From assembly GCA_963709295.1 (NCBI GenBank), contig CAVPVW010000005.1, positions 62,001-126,000 on the forward strand: DNA of 64,000 nt, read 5' to 3'. Source of the DNA: JBGPQJ01 sp963709295. Lineage in GTDB: Bacteria > Chloroflexota > Anaerolineae > Anaerolineales > Villigracilaceae. This document shows positions 18,855 to 26,711 of the stretch, in pieces. The position numbers and the translations under genes are program-made. Position 1 is the first letter of the stretch. The number at the start of each line of letters is the position of its first letter. The notes beneath the pieces are model-generated. The model did no database searches. It saw only the letters and a list, made by a program, of their open reading frames with translations, and was not told where the DNA came from.

Positions 18855-19787
18855 TTGACTGGACTGGATGAGCGGCCTGCTTTGGAGGGATTGCCGTTTG
18901 CGACCCTTCTTTTAAGGGATGGATTGATCCAACGCTGGGGAAAATTTACTCTCCGCCTTGAACGATGCCAGGCTGACCTTAGTGAAGAAAATGTCCACGA
19001 CCTGCGTGTGTCCATGCGTCGTCTATTGGCGATGCTGGTTATGTGCCGGGCAGTCATGCCTGAATTGAAGTCAAAGGGATTGCGGCGCGAAATCAAATCC
19101 CACCTGGATAATCTGGACGCTCTCCGCGATACGCATGTAATGCAGCTTTACTTGAGGAAATATTTACGAAAAAACGAGTCGGCTGTTCCACTTGAAACAT
19201 TTCTTGCGATGCAGGAAACACACCTGCTCAGACAGCTTGGATACGAAATTAAAAGGATCTTCCCCGGGCAAATGTCAGAGAAAATTGACGTACTCAGCAG
19301 GTCTTTGGAAAATACCCTTACCGGCACAGGCGTAGCCGGACAGATACTGGCCGTAGTGGATGAGGCTTACGCCAATGTCTTATGGAGACAGGTGAACATC
19401 GACCCGGCAAACCTGGCATCCGTTCATGCCATGCGAATTGCATTCAAGAAATTTCGATACATGCTTGAAGTAGCCAGTCCCCTGGTCCCGCCGATGCCGC
19501 CCAGCCGCCCCCGCGTACTGCATCACTACCAGGGGATGATGGGTGACATTCAGGATGTTGTGGTCATGCTCACCTTTATTGACCGATTCGCCTTGGAAAA
19601 TCCCCAGTTTGATGTGATGCCAGTCCGAACAATTGTTGTTCAAAAATTGGATGAGCGGATGGGATATTTCTTAAGTCGGATCAACCGGCTCAAGCAATTC
19701 TGGCGCAAATCACCAACGACACGCTTCCCCTGGCGAGTCTCCAGTATTGAGCCATCTGTAGTCAATCAGGAAGAAGATGACGAATGA
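18855..19787 (+). CDS. CHAD-domain protein (polyphosphate-binding)
   Basis: 310 residues from a TTG at 18855; no better-placed in-frame ATG exists before the conserved part. CHAD domains are helical bundles with conserved histidines and basic residues that bind inorganic polyphosphate. Both halves are visible: VHDLRVSMRRLLAML near residue 45 and VHAMRIAFKKFRYMLEV near residue 195, plus LHHYQGMMGDIQDVVVM. The stop overlaps the SixA start by 4 nt. Position between pst2 and sixA/phoU supports a role in phosphate or polyphosphate homeostasis. Confidence 0.85.
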   Translation: MTGLDERPALEGLPFATLLLRDGLIQRWGKFTLRLERCQADLSEENVHDLRVSMRRLLAMLVMCRAVMPELKSKGLRREIKSHLDNLDALRDTHVMQLYLRKYLRKNESAVPLETFLAMQETHLLRQLGYEIKRIFPGQMSEKIDVLSRSLENTLTGTGVAGQILAVVDEAYANVLWRQVNIDPANLASVHAMRIAFKKFRYMLEVASPLVPPMPPSRPRVLHHYQGMMGDIQDVVVMLTFIDRFALENPQFDVMPVRTIVVQKLDERMGYFLSRINRLKQFWRKSPTTRFPWRVSSIEPSVVNQEEDDE

Positions 19788-20293
19788 ACCTATATTTGCT
19801 TCGCCATGCCATTGCAGTGGAAAGAGGCACTCCAGGTGCGGAGGATGATTCCCTGCGAGAATTAACGCCCAAGGGAGCCGCAAAAATGCGGCGCATTGCT
19901 CGAGGAATGCTTGCCCTCGAGTTGGAATTTGATCTGATCCTGTCCAGCCCTTTCCTGCGTACCCGGCAGACTGCGGATATTGTCGCTGATGTGTTCGATG
20001 CCAGGCAGGTCCTGAGATTTACCGACAACCTGATCCCTGGTGTCAGCGGGGAGCAGGTTGTCGGTGAAATCAATAAACAATACCGCAAACGGGAGAATAT
20101 CCTGTTGGTCGGCCATGAGCCCACATTGAGTTCGCTCATCGCCACGCTGCTCTCAGGGGATCCGTCTCTGGCCATCACCATGAAAAAGGGCGGACTTTGC
20201 AGTCTGTCGATCCCGGTCCTATCCTATGGCCGCTGTGCCATGCTGGAATGGATGATGTATCCTTCACACCTTGCACAATTGGAAAAAGGGTAA
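19784..20293 (+). CDS. SixA-type phosphohistidine phosphatase (RHG fold)
   Basis: 169 residues starting MNLYLLRHAIAVERGTPGAE. The LRHA motif holds the catalytic histidine at residue 8. Further family motifs are LILSSPFLRTRQTADIVADVF and the second catalytic histidine in LLVGHEPTLSSLIATLLSG. SixA removes phosphate from phosphohistidine in phosphorelay and PTS proteins. Pairing with a CHAD gene through an ATGA overlap recurs in several phyla and suggests a combined function around polyphosphate. Confidence 0.88.
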   Translation: MNLYLLRHAIAVERGTPGAEDDSLRELTPKGAAKMRRIARGMLALELEFDLILSSPFLRTRQTADIVADVFDARQVLRFTDNLIPGVSGEQVVGEINKQYRKRENILLVGHEPTLSSLIATLLSGDPSLAITMKKGGLCSLSIPVLSYGRCAMLEWMMYPSHLAQLEKG

Positions 20294-20307
20294 TTTCAAT
20301 ATTGCGT

Positions 20308-20313
20308 TATAAT
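20308..20313 (+). promoter_or_regulatory. Probable -10 box of phoU
   Basis: TATAAT stands 23 nt before the phoU ATG, with AGAGGTGG as ribosome-binding site in between. No convincing -35 is seen. Confidence 0.4.
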
Positions 20314-20336
20314 TTTTTAACGGATAGAGGTGGTCT

Positions 20337-21023
20337 ATGCTTAGGAAAACATTCGAACAGGAAATCCAACAACTCAAGGACGATATACTCATCCTGGGCA
20401 GCATGGTTGAGCAGTCCCTGTTGGAGGCTGTCGAGGCACTCAAGAAACGGGATTTGGTATCCGCTCAAAAGACAGTCGACCGGGACAAGGAAATCAACCA
20501 GAAGCGTTACGCCATTGAAAACCAGGTGATGATCTCCATTGCCACCCAACAACCCATGGCGCGTGACCTGAGGTTGCTGGCTTCCATCCTTGAAGTGGCA
20601 AGTGAAATCGAGCGAATGGGTGATTATGCAAAGGGAATTGCGATCATCAACCAACGTATGGGAAACGAGCAACTGCTCAAGCCGCTGGTGGACGTGCCGC
20701 GCATGGCGCAAATCTGTGCCGATACGCTTCATCGTGCCCTGACAGCTTTTGTGAACGAGGATGTCGATGCTGCGCGAGAGATTCCCAAGGAAGACGACCG
20801 GGTCGATGAACTCTATACCCAGGTCTATCGTGAGTTGATCACTTACATCATTCAGGAACCGAAGAATATCGAACGCGCAAACTGGCTGCTCTGGGTGGCG
20901 CATAACCTGGAACGCTTCTCCGACCGTGTCGCCAATATCTGTGAACGGACCATTTTCGTTGCCACAGGTGAACTCCGCGAATTGTCCTCTTCGACAGATG
21001 AGCTGGAGCTTCACGACGGTTGA
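20337..21023 (+). CDS. phoU: PhoU, phosphate-signalling regulator
   Basis: 228 residues, the standard length. Two three-helix PhoU repeats: LRKTFEQEIQQLKDDILILG with the first metal-binding ExxxD-type region VDRDKEINQKRYAIEN, and DVDAAREIPKEDDRVDELYT in the second half, followed by ERFSDRVANICERTIFVATG. PhoU links Pst transport to the PhoR kinase and protects against runaway phosphate uptake. It appears to have its own promoter and is followed by a very strong terminator. Confidence 0.95.
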   Translation: MLRKTFEQEIQQLKDDILILGSMVEQSLLEAVEALKKRDLVSAQKTVDRDKEINQKRYAIENQVMISIATQQPMARDLRLLASILEVASEIERMGDYAKGIAIINQRMGNEQLLKPLVDVPRMAQICADTLHRALTAFVNEDVDAAREIPKEDDRVDELYTQVYRELITYIIQEPKNIERANWLLWVAHNLERFSDRVANICERTIFVATGELRELSSSTDELELHDG

Positions 21024-21038
21024 TTGGAAACCTAATTA

Positions 21039-21077
21039 AAAAACCAGGCCCTCGCATCAAGCGAGGGCCTGGTTTTT
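21039..21077. terminator. Bidirectional terminator between phoU and nadB
   Basis: A perfect 17-bp stem (AAAAACCAGGCCCTCGC against its complement) with loop ATCAA has A- and T-runs at both feet, so it can act on both convergent genes. Confidence 0.92.
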
Positions 21078-21095
21078 AAGTCAAGATTGATTTAT

Positions 21096-22697
21096 TTACA
21101 GCAATCTATCGCCAGTCTCAACGGCGTCTGTGCGGAAATGACACCCGCGGCTTTGGCGGTTGTGACGGGCTGCCTGCGCGATGACCAGCGCCACCTCCAT
21201 GGAGTTTCGCAAGCCGATCAGGCCATCGCTCAGCTTGGTGACACGATAGAATGTCTCGATTTCGTTCTGCAGGTGGCGCAATTCGCGGATGGCGCGGGAT
21301 AGCCGGTCGCCGGAACGGATCAGGCCTACATAGTGCCACATGATGTTCTGGATGGTCTGCATATCTCCCTGGATCAACGCCGGGTCCGAATCCTGCGTCA
21401 ACCCTGATTCATCCCAGGCGGGGACGCTCTCCATGTCCGGGATGCTGGGTGGGTTTGTGGCCAGGGTTTCCTCGATATGCCTCGCAGCGCGATCTCCCCA
21501 GACCAGTCCCTCCAGCAGGGAGGTGGATGCCAGCCGATTGGCGCCATGCAGACCCGTGCAGGAGACTTCCCCGATGGCATACAGATTGTCGATACTTGTC
21601 TTACCCCATTCATCCACCGCCACGCCGCCCACAAAATAGTGCGCTGCGGGAACGACAGGAATCGGTTCCCGGGTGATATCTAGGCCGGCTTTAAGGCATT
21701 TTGCGTAAATATTTGGAAAACGTGTTTTGATATTTTCAGCGGACATCTGAGAAGCGATATCCAGCAGAACATAGGAATAGTCGTTTGCTTCCATCTCCGT
21801 GTGAATGGCGCGCGCGACCACATCGCGCGGAGCGAGGTCCTTCCACTCGGGGGCATACTTCTCCATGAAGGGGTTTCCTTCAGGCGTGAGAAGTTTCCCG
21901 CCCTCCCCGCGCACAGCCTCGCTGATCAGAAATCCCTCCGCGCCGGGTACTGCCAGAGCCGTCGGGTGGAATTGGACATACTCGGCATTGATGATGCGCG
22001 CGCCAGCCCGTGACGCCAAGGCCAGCCCGTCGCCGCGCGCTCCCGGAGGATTGGTCGTGTTGCGGTAGATGCGACCCAGCCCGCCGGTAGCAAGGACCGT
22101 CGCAGCAGAAAGTGTCCGATGAATCGCTTTTCCATTACGGTCAAAGACATACGCTCCATGGCAGCTCACCGGCTGATAAGTATCCAGGGGGTCGCGGGAA
22201 TGATGGGGGTAGGTGATCAGGTCCACAGCGGTGGCATTGGACAACAGCTCGATATTCGGCATCCGTTTGAGAGCAGCCACCAATCCCTGGCTGATGGCGG
22301 CACCCGTCCCATCCCCGACGTGCAGGATTCGGCGCTTGGAGTGTGCTGCCTCCCTGCCGTAATCCAGTTCACCGTCCGAAGTGTGGTCGAATTCGACTTT
22401 GGCTGCTTCGATCAGGGTCTTTTGCAGAAGTCCGGGACCTTCATCTGCAAGGATTCGTGCAGCAGATGGCAGGGAGGCCCCAGCCCCGGCGGAGAGGATA
22501 TCCGCCACGAGCTGGTCAGCGCTGTCGTCCGGTCCGCGATGGATGATGCCTCCCTGGGCATAGCGTGTATTCGATTCCTCAGGGTCGGGTTCACGTGTGA
22601 TGAGGATGATTTGGCGTTCAGGATTCTGCGCGAGCTTGAGGGCAGCCGCTGCTCCTGCAATGCCGGTTCCAATGATCAAAACATCAGTGGTCTTCAA
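21096..22697 (-). CDS. nadB: L-aspartate oxidase NadB
   Basis: 533 residues. It oxidises L-aspartate to iminoaspartate for de novo NAD synthesis. The N-terminal FAD site is TTDVLIIGTGIAGAAAALK. NadB motifs include EESNTRYAQGGI, the second FAD segment ATVLATGGLGRIYRNTTNP, VQFHPTAL, FLISEAVRGEGGKLL, and HYFVGGVAVDEWGKTS with GEVSCTGLHGANRLASTSLLEG. The C-terminal helical domain has GLIGLRNSMEVALV. It is last in the nadC-nadA-nadB operon, 27 nt after nadA. Confidence 0.95.
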   Translation of the reverse strand: MKTTDVLIIGTGIAGAAAALKLAQNPERQIILITREPDPEESNTRYAQGGIIHRGPDDSADQLVADILSAGAGASLPSAARILADEGPGLLQKTLIEAAKVEFDHTSDGELDYGREAAHSKRRILHVGDGTGAAISQGLVAALKRMPNIELLSNATAVDLITYPHHSRDPLDTYQPVSCHGAYVFDRNGKAIHRTLSAATVLATGGLGRIYRNTTNPPGARGDGLALASRAGARIINAEYVQFHPTALAVPGAEGFLISEAVRGEGGKLLTPEGNPFMEKYAPEWKDLAPRDVVARAIHTEMEANDYSYVLLDIASQMSAENIKTRFPNIYAKCLKAGLDITREPIPVVPAAHYFVGGVAVDEWGKTSIDNLYAIGEVSCTGLHGANRLASTSLLEGLVWGDRAARHIEETLATNPPSIPDMESVPAWDESGLTQDSDPALIQGDMQTIQNIMWHYVGLIRSGDRLSRAIRELRHLQNEIETFYRVTKLSDGLIGLRNSMEVALVIAQAARHNRQSRGCHFRTDAVETGDRLL

Positions 22698-22724
22698 TCG
22701 TTGCTCCCTGTGAAAGCGATTTCG

Positions 22725-23769
22725 TTATCCGATTCGAATCATTCGTTCCACGGCCTGGTAGGCACGCTGACGGATATCTTCAGGCACATCGATCACATAG
22801 CGGTTGAATTTGAGCGCGTCACGCGTATCTTCCATGGTGATCATATTCATATGAGGACATCGAACCATGCACAGGCGCAAGAGCTCCTTATCCGGGTTGG
22901 CGGCTGCGATATTGTCGCCCATGGAGCATTCTGTCAGTACAAGGAAATGAGGGGCCTTGGTCTGTTGAACATAGCGGATCATGGCATTTGTGCTTCCGGA
23001 ATAGTCAGACGCCTGCACGACTTCGGGTGAACATTCCGGATGCGTCAGAACCACCACATCCGGGAACTGCTCGCGCACCGCCCGGATATCCTCCACGGTG
23101 AATTTCTCGTGCACTTCGCATTTTCCATGCCAGCCGATTAATTGTACATCGAGCAAGTTCCCTTCGCTCTCTCCCTGTGGAAGAAGGGAAGGGAAAATAA
23201 TATGCTTGCCTGTCTCACGGGCGACATTTCCCGCCAAGTATTGATCGGGCAGGAAGATGACCGTATCGCTTTTAAGTCGAATCCACGACAGCGATGGCAT
23301 TGCCTGACGTGCAGCAGATGTCGCTTTCAGCTTTCACATCCGCGTAGGTGTTGACGTACGTCACCACCGGCACGCCGGGATACTTGCGTTTGAGAGCACG
23401 CACGTCCTCAGCGGTGATGCTTTCCGCCAGGGAACAACCGGCTTTTTCGGCGGGCAAGAGAACGGTCTTGGTGGGGTTCAGGATTTTCGCCGTCTCCGCC
23501 ATGAATTTGACCCCGCAGAAGACGATGACGTCCTTGTCGGTCTGAGCGGCTTTACGGCTCAAGTCAAGCAAATCGCCTTTGAAATCCGGGATGGAATAGA
23601 AAAGCACCGGCTCCATGTAATTGTGTCCAAGGATGACGGCGTTCTTTTCTTTCTTTAAAGCATTAATTTCAACTGCGATCTCAGCCTTGTATGCCAGTTC
23701 AAAGTCAGGCACGACCTTGCCCAACCTGGGTTTCATTTCTTCGTAAAGTTTTTGAGCTTCAGGATCCAT
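22725..23769 (-). CDS. nadA: Quinolinate synthase NadA, with one frameshift
   Basis: AAGGAGTTCAC precedes the ATG at 23769. The first part starts MDPEAQKLYEEMKPRLGKVV and runs to DICCTSGNAIAVVDS, then hits a stop. The next frame continues LKSDTVIFLPDQYLAGNVAR to the end at 22725. Removing one base near 23277 (TCGACTT to TCGCTT on the coding strand) restores about 347 residues. The three [4Fe-4S] cysteines are present in VFCGVKFMAETA, ICCTSGNA and VRCPHMN. NadA condenses iminoaspartate with dihydroxyacetone phosphate. The break is very unlikely to be biological, since nadB and nadC beside it are intact. Confidence 0.92.
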
Positions 23770-23778
23770 GTGAACTCC

Positions 23779-24618
23779 TTAACCATTAAGATAATCGAAG
23801 CTGACGTCGAATACCTTTGCCGAGTGAGTCAGCGCGCCGATGGAAATATAATCCACGCCGGTCTCAGCAATTCGACGGACGGTCTCGATGTTGACATTGC
23901 CGGATGCCTCGAGTTTTGCGCGTCCATGGGTCATGCGGACCGCTTCGGTCATTGTTTCGGGGGACATGTTATCCAGCAGGATGCGTTCCACCCCCAGCTT
24001 GAGCGCCGTTTCGACGTGCTCCAGCGTGCGCGCCTCGACCTCGATTTCAAGTCCGCAGTGAGCAGCACGGGCACGCTTTACGGCTTCCTCGAGCGACCCG
24101 GCGAAGTCAATGTGGTTGTCCTTGATCAGGATCATATCGAACAACCCGATGCGATGGTTTTGCCCGCCACCGCGCGCGACTGCCAGTTTGTCCACCATGC
24201 GCAATCCGGGAGCTGTTTTTCGAGTATCGAGGATGACCGCTTTGGTTCCGGCGACGGCGTCCACGAAGGAGCGGGTCAACGTGGCGATGCCGGACATGCG
24301 GCCCAGGAAGTTGAGAGCGGTCCGTTCGGCAGTCAGCAGGCTGCGGGCAGCCCCGGTTACTTTTGCCACCACCTGACGGTTGGTCACTCGGGCACCCTCA
24401 TCCGCCAGGGGTTGGAATCCAACCTGAGGGTCGAAGGTCAGGTAGACGGCTTCCGCCACGTCCAGCCCGGCGATGACGCCGTCCTGCTTGGCAATGATTT
24501 GGCCTCGCATTTTCGCCTCAGCCGGGAGGATGCTGTTGCTGGTGGCATCGCCGGAGCCGATGTCCTCGGCCAGCGCGCGTTGGATGGTTTCATTGATTTC
24601 AGGGTGTAACAATTTCAA
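23779..24618 (-). CDS. nadC: Nicotinate-nucleotide pyrophosphorylase (carboxylating) NadC
   Basis: 279 residues from a TTG at 24618, with GGAGG 4 nt upstream. Family features: EDIGSGDATSNSILP, SAVALNFLGRMSG-type text (TALNFLGRMSGIATLTRSFV), DTRKTAPGLRMVDKLAVARGG with the phosphoribosyl-binding lysine/arginine set, GLFDMILIKDNHID, IEVEARTLE, LLDNMSPE, and EASGNVNIETVRRIAETGVDYISIG. It leads the nad operon, 9 nt before nadA. The promoter is overlapped by a palindromic operator at 24631. Confidence 0.95.
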   Translation of the reverse strand: MKLLHPEINETIQRALAEDIGSGDATSNSILPAEAKMRGQIIAKQDGVIAGLDVAEAVYLTFDPQVGFQPLADEGARVTNRQVVAKVTGAARSLLTAERTALNFLGRMSGIATLTRSFVDAVAGTKAVILDTRKTAPGLRMVDKLAVARGGGQNHRIGLFDMILIKDNHIDFAGSLEEAVKRARAAHCGLEIEVEARTLEHVETALKLGVERILLDNMSPETMTEAVRMTHGRAKLEASGNVNIETVRRIAETGVDYISIGALTHSAKVFDVSFDYLNG

Positions 24619-24630
24619 TTGTCCTCCACA

Positions 24631-24649
24631 TAGTGTATATTATACACTA
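24631..24649 (-). promoter_or_regulatory. Palindromic operator overlapping the -10 box of nadCAB
   Basis: A perfect 19-bp inverted repeat TAGTGTATATTATACACTA has 9-bp arms and a 1-nt centre. On the coding (minus) strand the middle reads TATAAT, a perfect -10, so a bound dimer would block RNA polymerase. It lies 12 nt before the TTG start of nadC. NrtR- and NiaR-type repressors control nad genes in other bacteria, but the protein acting here is not identified in the window. Confidence 0.7.
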
Positions 24650-24737
24650 ATTAAGCTGAGAAATGAAAGCGGGTTCACCCGCCCATCGTGTGGCAATTTT
24701 AGTTTGAGCTGGGATTTTGTCAAGGCTGGAATAGAAT

Positions 24738-24771
24738 AAAAAAATCGGCCTCCGAAATTGGTACCGGAGGC
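24738..24771 (-). terminator. Terminator of the FTR1 permease gene
   Basis: On the minus strand a 7-bp stem GCCTCCG/CGGAGGC is followed by CGATTTTTTT. It starts 9 nt after the permease stop. Confidence 0.75.
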
Positions 24772-24779
24772 TGTTGAGG

Positions 24780-25619
24780 TCATCCTTGGAGCTGGGTAGC
24801 TAGCGATTCGGCTTTTTGAGCGCGCCGGTTTGACGCGCGTAGTCCAATAGCCACTGCGATCAGATAGCCGAAATAAGCGAGCATTTCTGTGAGGGATGGA
24901 TTGGCATTATAGCCAAATAGTGTTTTCAGAAGCGTGCCAAAAATGGTCGCTTCCGGGAGGTAAGCGCTGATATCCCAGATGGGATCGATGATCGCCGGGA
25001 GAGTTCCCACTTCAGTGAGTTCGTGCACACCATGTGCCACCAATCCGGCAGCGAAGAGAATCAGCAGAATCCCCGTGACTTGGAAAAAACGGCGCAGATC
25101 CAAACGAATGGTCGTGGTGAACAACGCCCAGCCAAGCAGGACGGCAGTGCCCAATCCAAGAAGAGCTCCCGCAAGTGTTGCCTGCGCTGACGTCGCAAAG
25201 GTGGCAGCGGTAAGAAAGAGTGCCAGTTCAATACCTTCACGTACGACGGCAAGGAAAGCCAGCCAGAAAAGTCCGCGCTTATCAGATGCTTTTACCGAAC
25301 GGGTGACTCCAGCCTCCAGGTCGCTCTTGATTGCTCTTGCCTGGCGGTTCATCCAGAAGATCATCCAGGTCAACACTCCGGCAGCTAAGAGCATGGTCAC
25401 ACCTTCGAATATCTCCTCCGCCTGCCCTTCGAGTTCGATCCCGATCGCATATAGCCCCAAGCCTGCAGCCAGGCTGACCAAGATGGCAGAGGCGACCCCT
25501 GCCCACACCGTGGAAGAGAGGTCCTGTCGGTTCAGTTTTTTCAATACCCCGAGGGTAATACTGATAATGAGAGCGGCTTCCAACCCTTCGCGCAATGACA
25601 GTAAAAAACTGGCAAGCAT
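24780..25619 (-). CDS. FTR1-family iron permease (EfeU-like)
   Basis: 279 residues from the ATG at 25619, which lies 7 nt behind GGAGG; the ATG at 25625 abuts that site and is less likely. Seven membrane segments. The two REGLE iron-binding motifs are LSLREGLEAALIISI near the N-terminus and AVVREGIELALFLTAA in the fourth segment; the second reads REGIE. A ferrous/ferric-binding role across the cytoplasmic membrane is known for the family. No EfeO or EfeB homologue is adjacent. It diverges from a DtxR-like regulator and shares an operator-rich intergenic region with it. Confidence 0.9.
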   Translation of the reverse strand: MLASFLLSLREGLEAALIISITLGVLKKLNRQDLSSTVWAGVASAILVSLAAGLGLYAIGIELEGQAEEIFEGVTMLLAAGVLTWMIFWMNRQARAIKSDLEAGVTRSVKASDKRGLFWLAFLAVVREGIELALFLTAATFATSAQATLAGALLGLGTAVLLGWALFTTTIRLDLRRFFQVTGILLILFAAGLVAHGVHELTEVGTLPAIIDPIWDISAYLPEATIFGTLLKTLFGYNANPSLTEMLAYFGYLIAVAIGLRASNRRAQKAESLATQLQG

Positions 25620-25719
25620 GTTCATCCTCCAGATGGATTGAAACGCGAGTTTTGTTCGACCTTCTTGACAAGCGTGGCAGTCATGTTAGAATGATTTTAG
25701 AGCACCGCAATAGACATAT

Positions 25720-25755
25720 TTAGTATATACTAATAATATTAGTTAGTCAATATTA
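25720..25755. promoter_or_regulatory. Two palindromes between the iron permease and the DtxR-type regulator
   Basis: A perfect 14-bp palindrome TTAGTATATACTAA (25720-25733) is followed at once by an inverted repeat TAATATT-N8-AATATTA (25734-25755). They lie 15-51 nt upstream of the regulator start. DtxR/IdeR/MntR proteins bind A/T-rich palindromes starting TTAG or TTTAG, so these are candidate autoregulatory sites. Confidence 0.55.
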
Positions 25756-25770
25756 ATATCAGGGTGATCC

Positions 25771-26457
25771 ATGACTCGGCAAACAACTTCAACAACTGAT
25801 TCCCGTCCCACGCATACTGTTGAAAACTACCTCATGACCATGTACGCGCTCGAGCGCGATCACGGCGAGATCATCGCGGCACGACTCGCTGAAATGTTGA
25901 ACGTCGCGCCTGCAACGGTGACCATGACCTTCAAACGCATGGCGCGTGACCAGTGGATCACCGGCAAAGGTCACGGCGGTGTTCGTCTCACAGAAACGGG
26001 ACGGGCGGCGGCTTCATCGGTCATCCGGCGGCATATGCTGGTGGAATGGCTGTTGGTGAAGATCTTAAAAACTCCGGTGGACCAGACGCACGACGAGGCG
26101 CATAACCTCGAACATGCCATCTCTCCTCAATTGGAACTACGCCTGCAGGAGATTTTGGGCAATCCCAAAGTGTGTCCGCATGGAAATCCCTTTCCTGGCT
26201 TTGAACATGTCGTCGGCAAATGGGTCCCGCTGACGGAAATCACAGTCGGGGCCGAAGTCAAGGTGCGGCGCATCCATGAGTTTGCCGAGGACAACCACGA
26301 GCTGTTGGAATTCCTAATTGAAAACGGACTGACCCCCGGCGCAAAAGTGACATTGACGGAAATCCTTCCGTTCAACCAGACCCTGACCCTTCGCGTGGAC
26401 CGGAAAACGGTCACACTTGGTTTTCCAGCGGCGCGCCTGGTCTTTGTTGAGCGATAG
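25771..26457 (+). CDS. DtxR/MntR-family metal-dependent repressor
   Basis: 228 residues. The N-terminal winged helix (about 15-75) has VENYLMTMYALERDHGEI and AARLAEMLNVAPATVTMTFKRM, the DtxR recognition helix. The dimerisation/metal domain (80-145) has RRHMLVEWLLVKILKTP, DEAHNLEHAISPQLELRL and CPHGNPFPG, which carry the His/Glu/Cys ligands of the family. The C-terminal SH3-like FeoA domain (about 155-228) starts VPLTEITVGAEVKVRRIHE. AGGG precedes the ATG by 8 nt. Divergence from an iron permease favours iron as the signal. Confidence 0.9.
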   Translation: MTRQTTSTTDSRPTHTVENYLMTMYALERDHGEIIAARLAEMLNVAPATVTMTFKRMARDQWITGKGHGGVRLTETGRAAASSVIRRHMLVEWLLVKILKTPVDQTHDEAHNLEHAISPQLELRLQEILGNPKVCPHGNPFPGFEHVVGKWVPLTEITVGAEVKVRRIHEFAEDNHELLEFLIENGLTPGAKVTLTEILPFNQTLTLRVDRKTVTLGFPAARLVFVER

Positions 26458-26470
26458 CTCCCGAAGCGAA

Positions 26471-26498
26471 AAAATCCGCCTGACTTGTGGCGGATTTT
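26471..26498. terminator. Bidirectional terminator after the DtxR-type gene
   Basis: A perfect 10-bp stem AAAATCCGCC/GGCGGATTTT with 8-nt loop is followed by GTTTTAATT. It could also end a small minus-strand gene that stops at 26520. Confidence 0.8.
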
Positions 26499-26519
26499 GT
26501 TTTAATTGCGCGTGTGGAA

Positions 26520-26642
26520 TCACAAGCGGTCGATAAATGCACCGGGATCCTGCAAGATGCCACGGGTAAACGAGGTATGTTCGAGCTGTTCAAATGTGCC
26601 GATTCGCACAAGTTGTGGTTGGTCGTAGGACTTTCGGGTATT
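26520..26642 (-). CDS. Possible small gene with a lasso-peptide-like leader (40 codons, no standard start)
   Basis: The minus-strand frame reads NTRKSYDQPQLVRIGTFEQL and then EHTSFTRGILQDPGAFIDRL, ending in TGA 22 nt before a bidirectional terminator. The first half matches the pattern Y-x2-P-x-L-x3-G-x4-L of lasso-peptide precursor leaders. A Thr two residues before a putative core (FTRGILQD..., Asp at core position 8) also fits. However, no ATG, GTG or TTG exists between the upstream in-frame stop and the leader motif, and no cyclase, protease or RRE gene is in the window. It may be a degenerate gene, an indel-damaged gene or chance. Confidence 0.3.
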   Translation of the reverse strand, partial: NTRKSYDQPQLVRIGTFEQLEHTSFTRGILQDPGAFIDRL

Positions 26643-26670
26643 GACTAGAGAATTACGATTGTTGTATAGT
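26641..26670 (+). promoter_or_regulatory. Probable promoter of the lipoprotein gene at 26712
   Basis: TTGACT (26641-26646) and TATAGT (26665-26670) are separated by 18 bp. The start near 26677 leaves a leader of about 35 nt that carries TAGGAG. Confidence 0.5.
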
Positions 26671-26711
26671 AATGTTTATTTGATTAATTTCATGTAGATA
26701 GGAGAAAAATT

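Noticed and set aside
22119..23030. Long plus-strand open frame (about 300 codons) across nadB/nadA
   Set aside because: It is antisense to the well-conserved nadB and nadA genes, its translation shows no family motif, and no ribosome-binding site precedes it.
23265..23300. Programmed frameshifting in nadA
   Set aside because: No slippery run or stimulatory structure is at the break; a single extra base explains it.
23752..24609. Plus-strand open frame of 285 codons opposite nadC
   Set aside because: It mirrors nadC almost end to end. It is a codon-bias shadow.
25789..25974. Minus-strand frame opposite the DtxR-type gene
   Set aside because: Shadow of a conserved gene without start signals.
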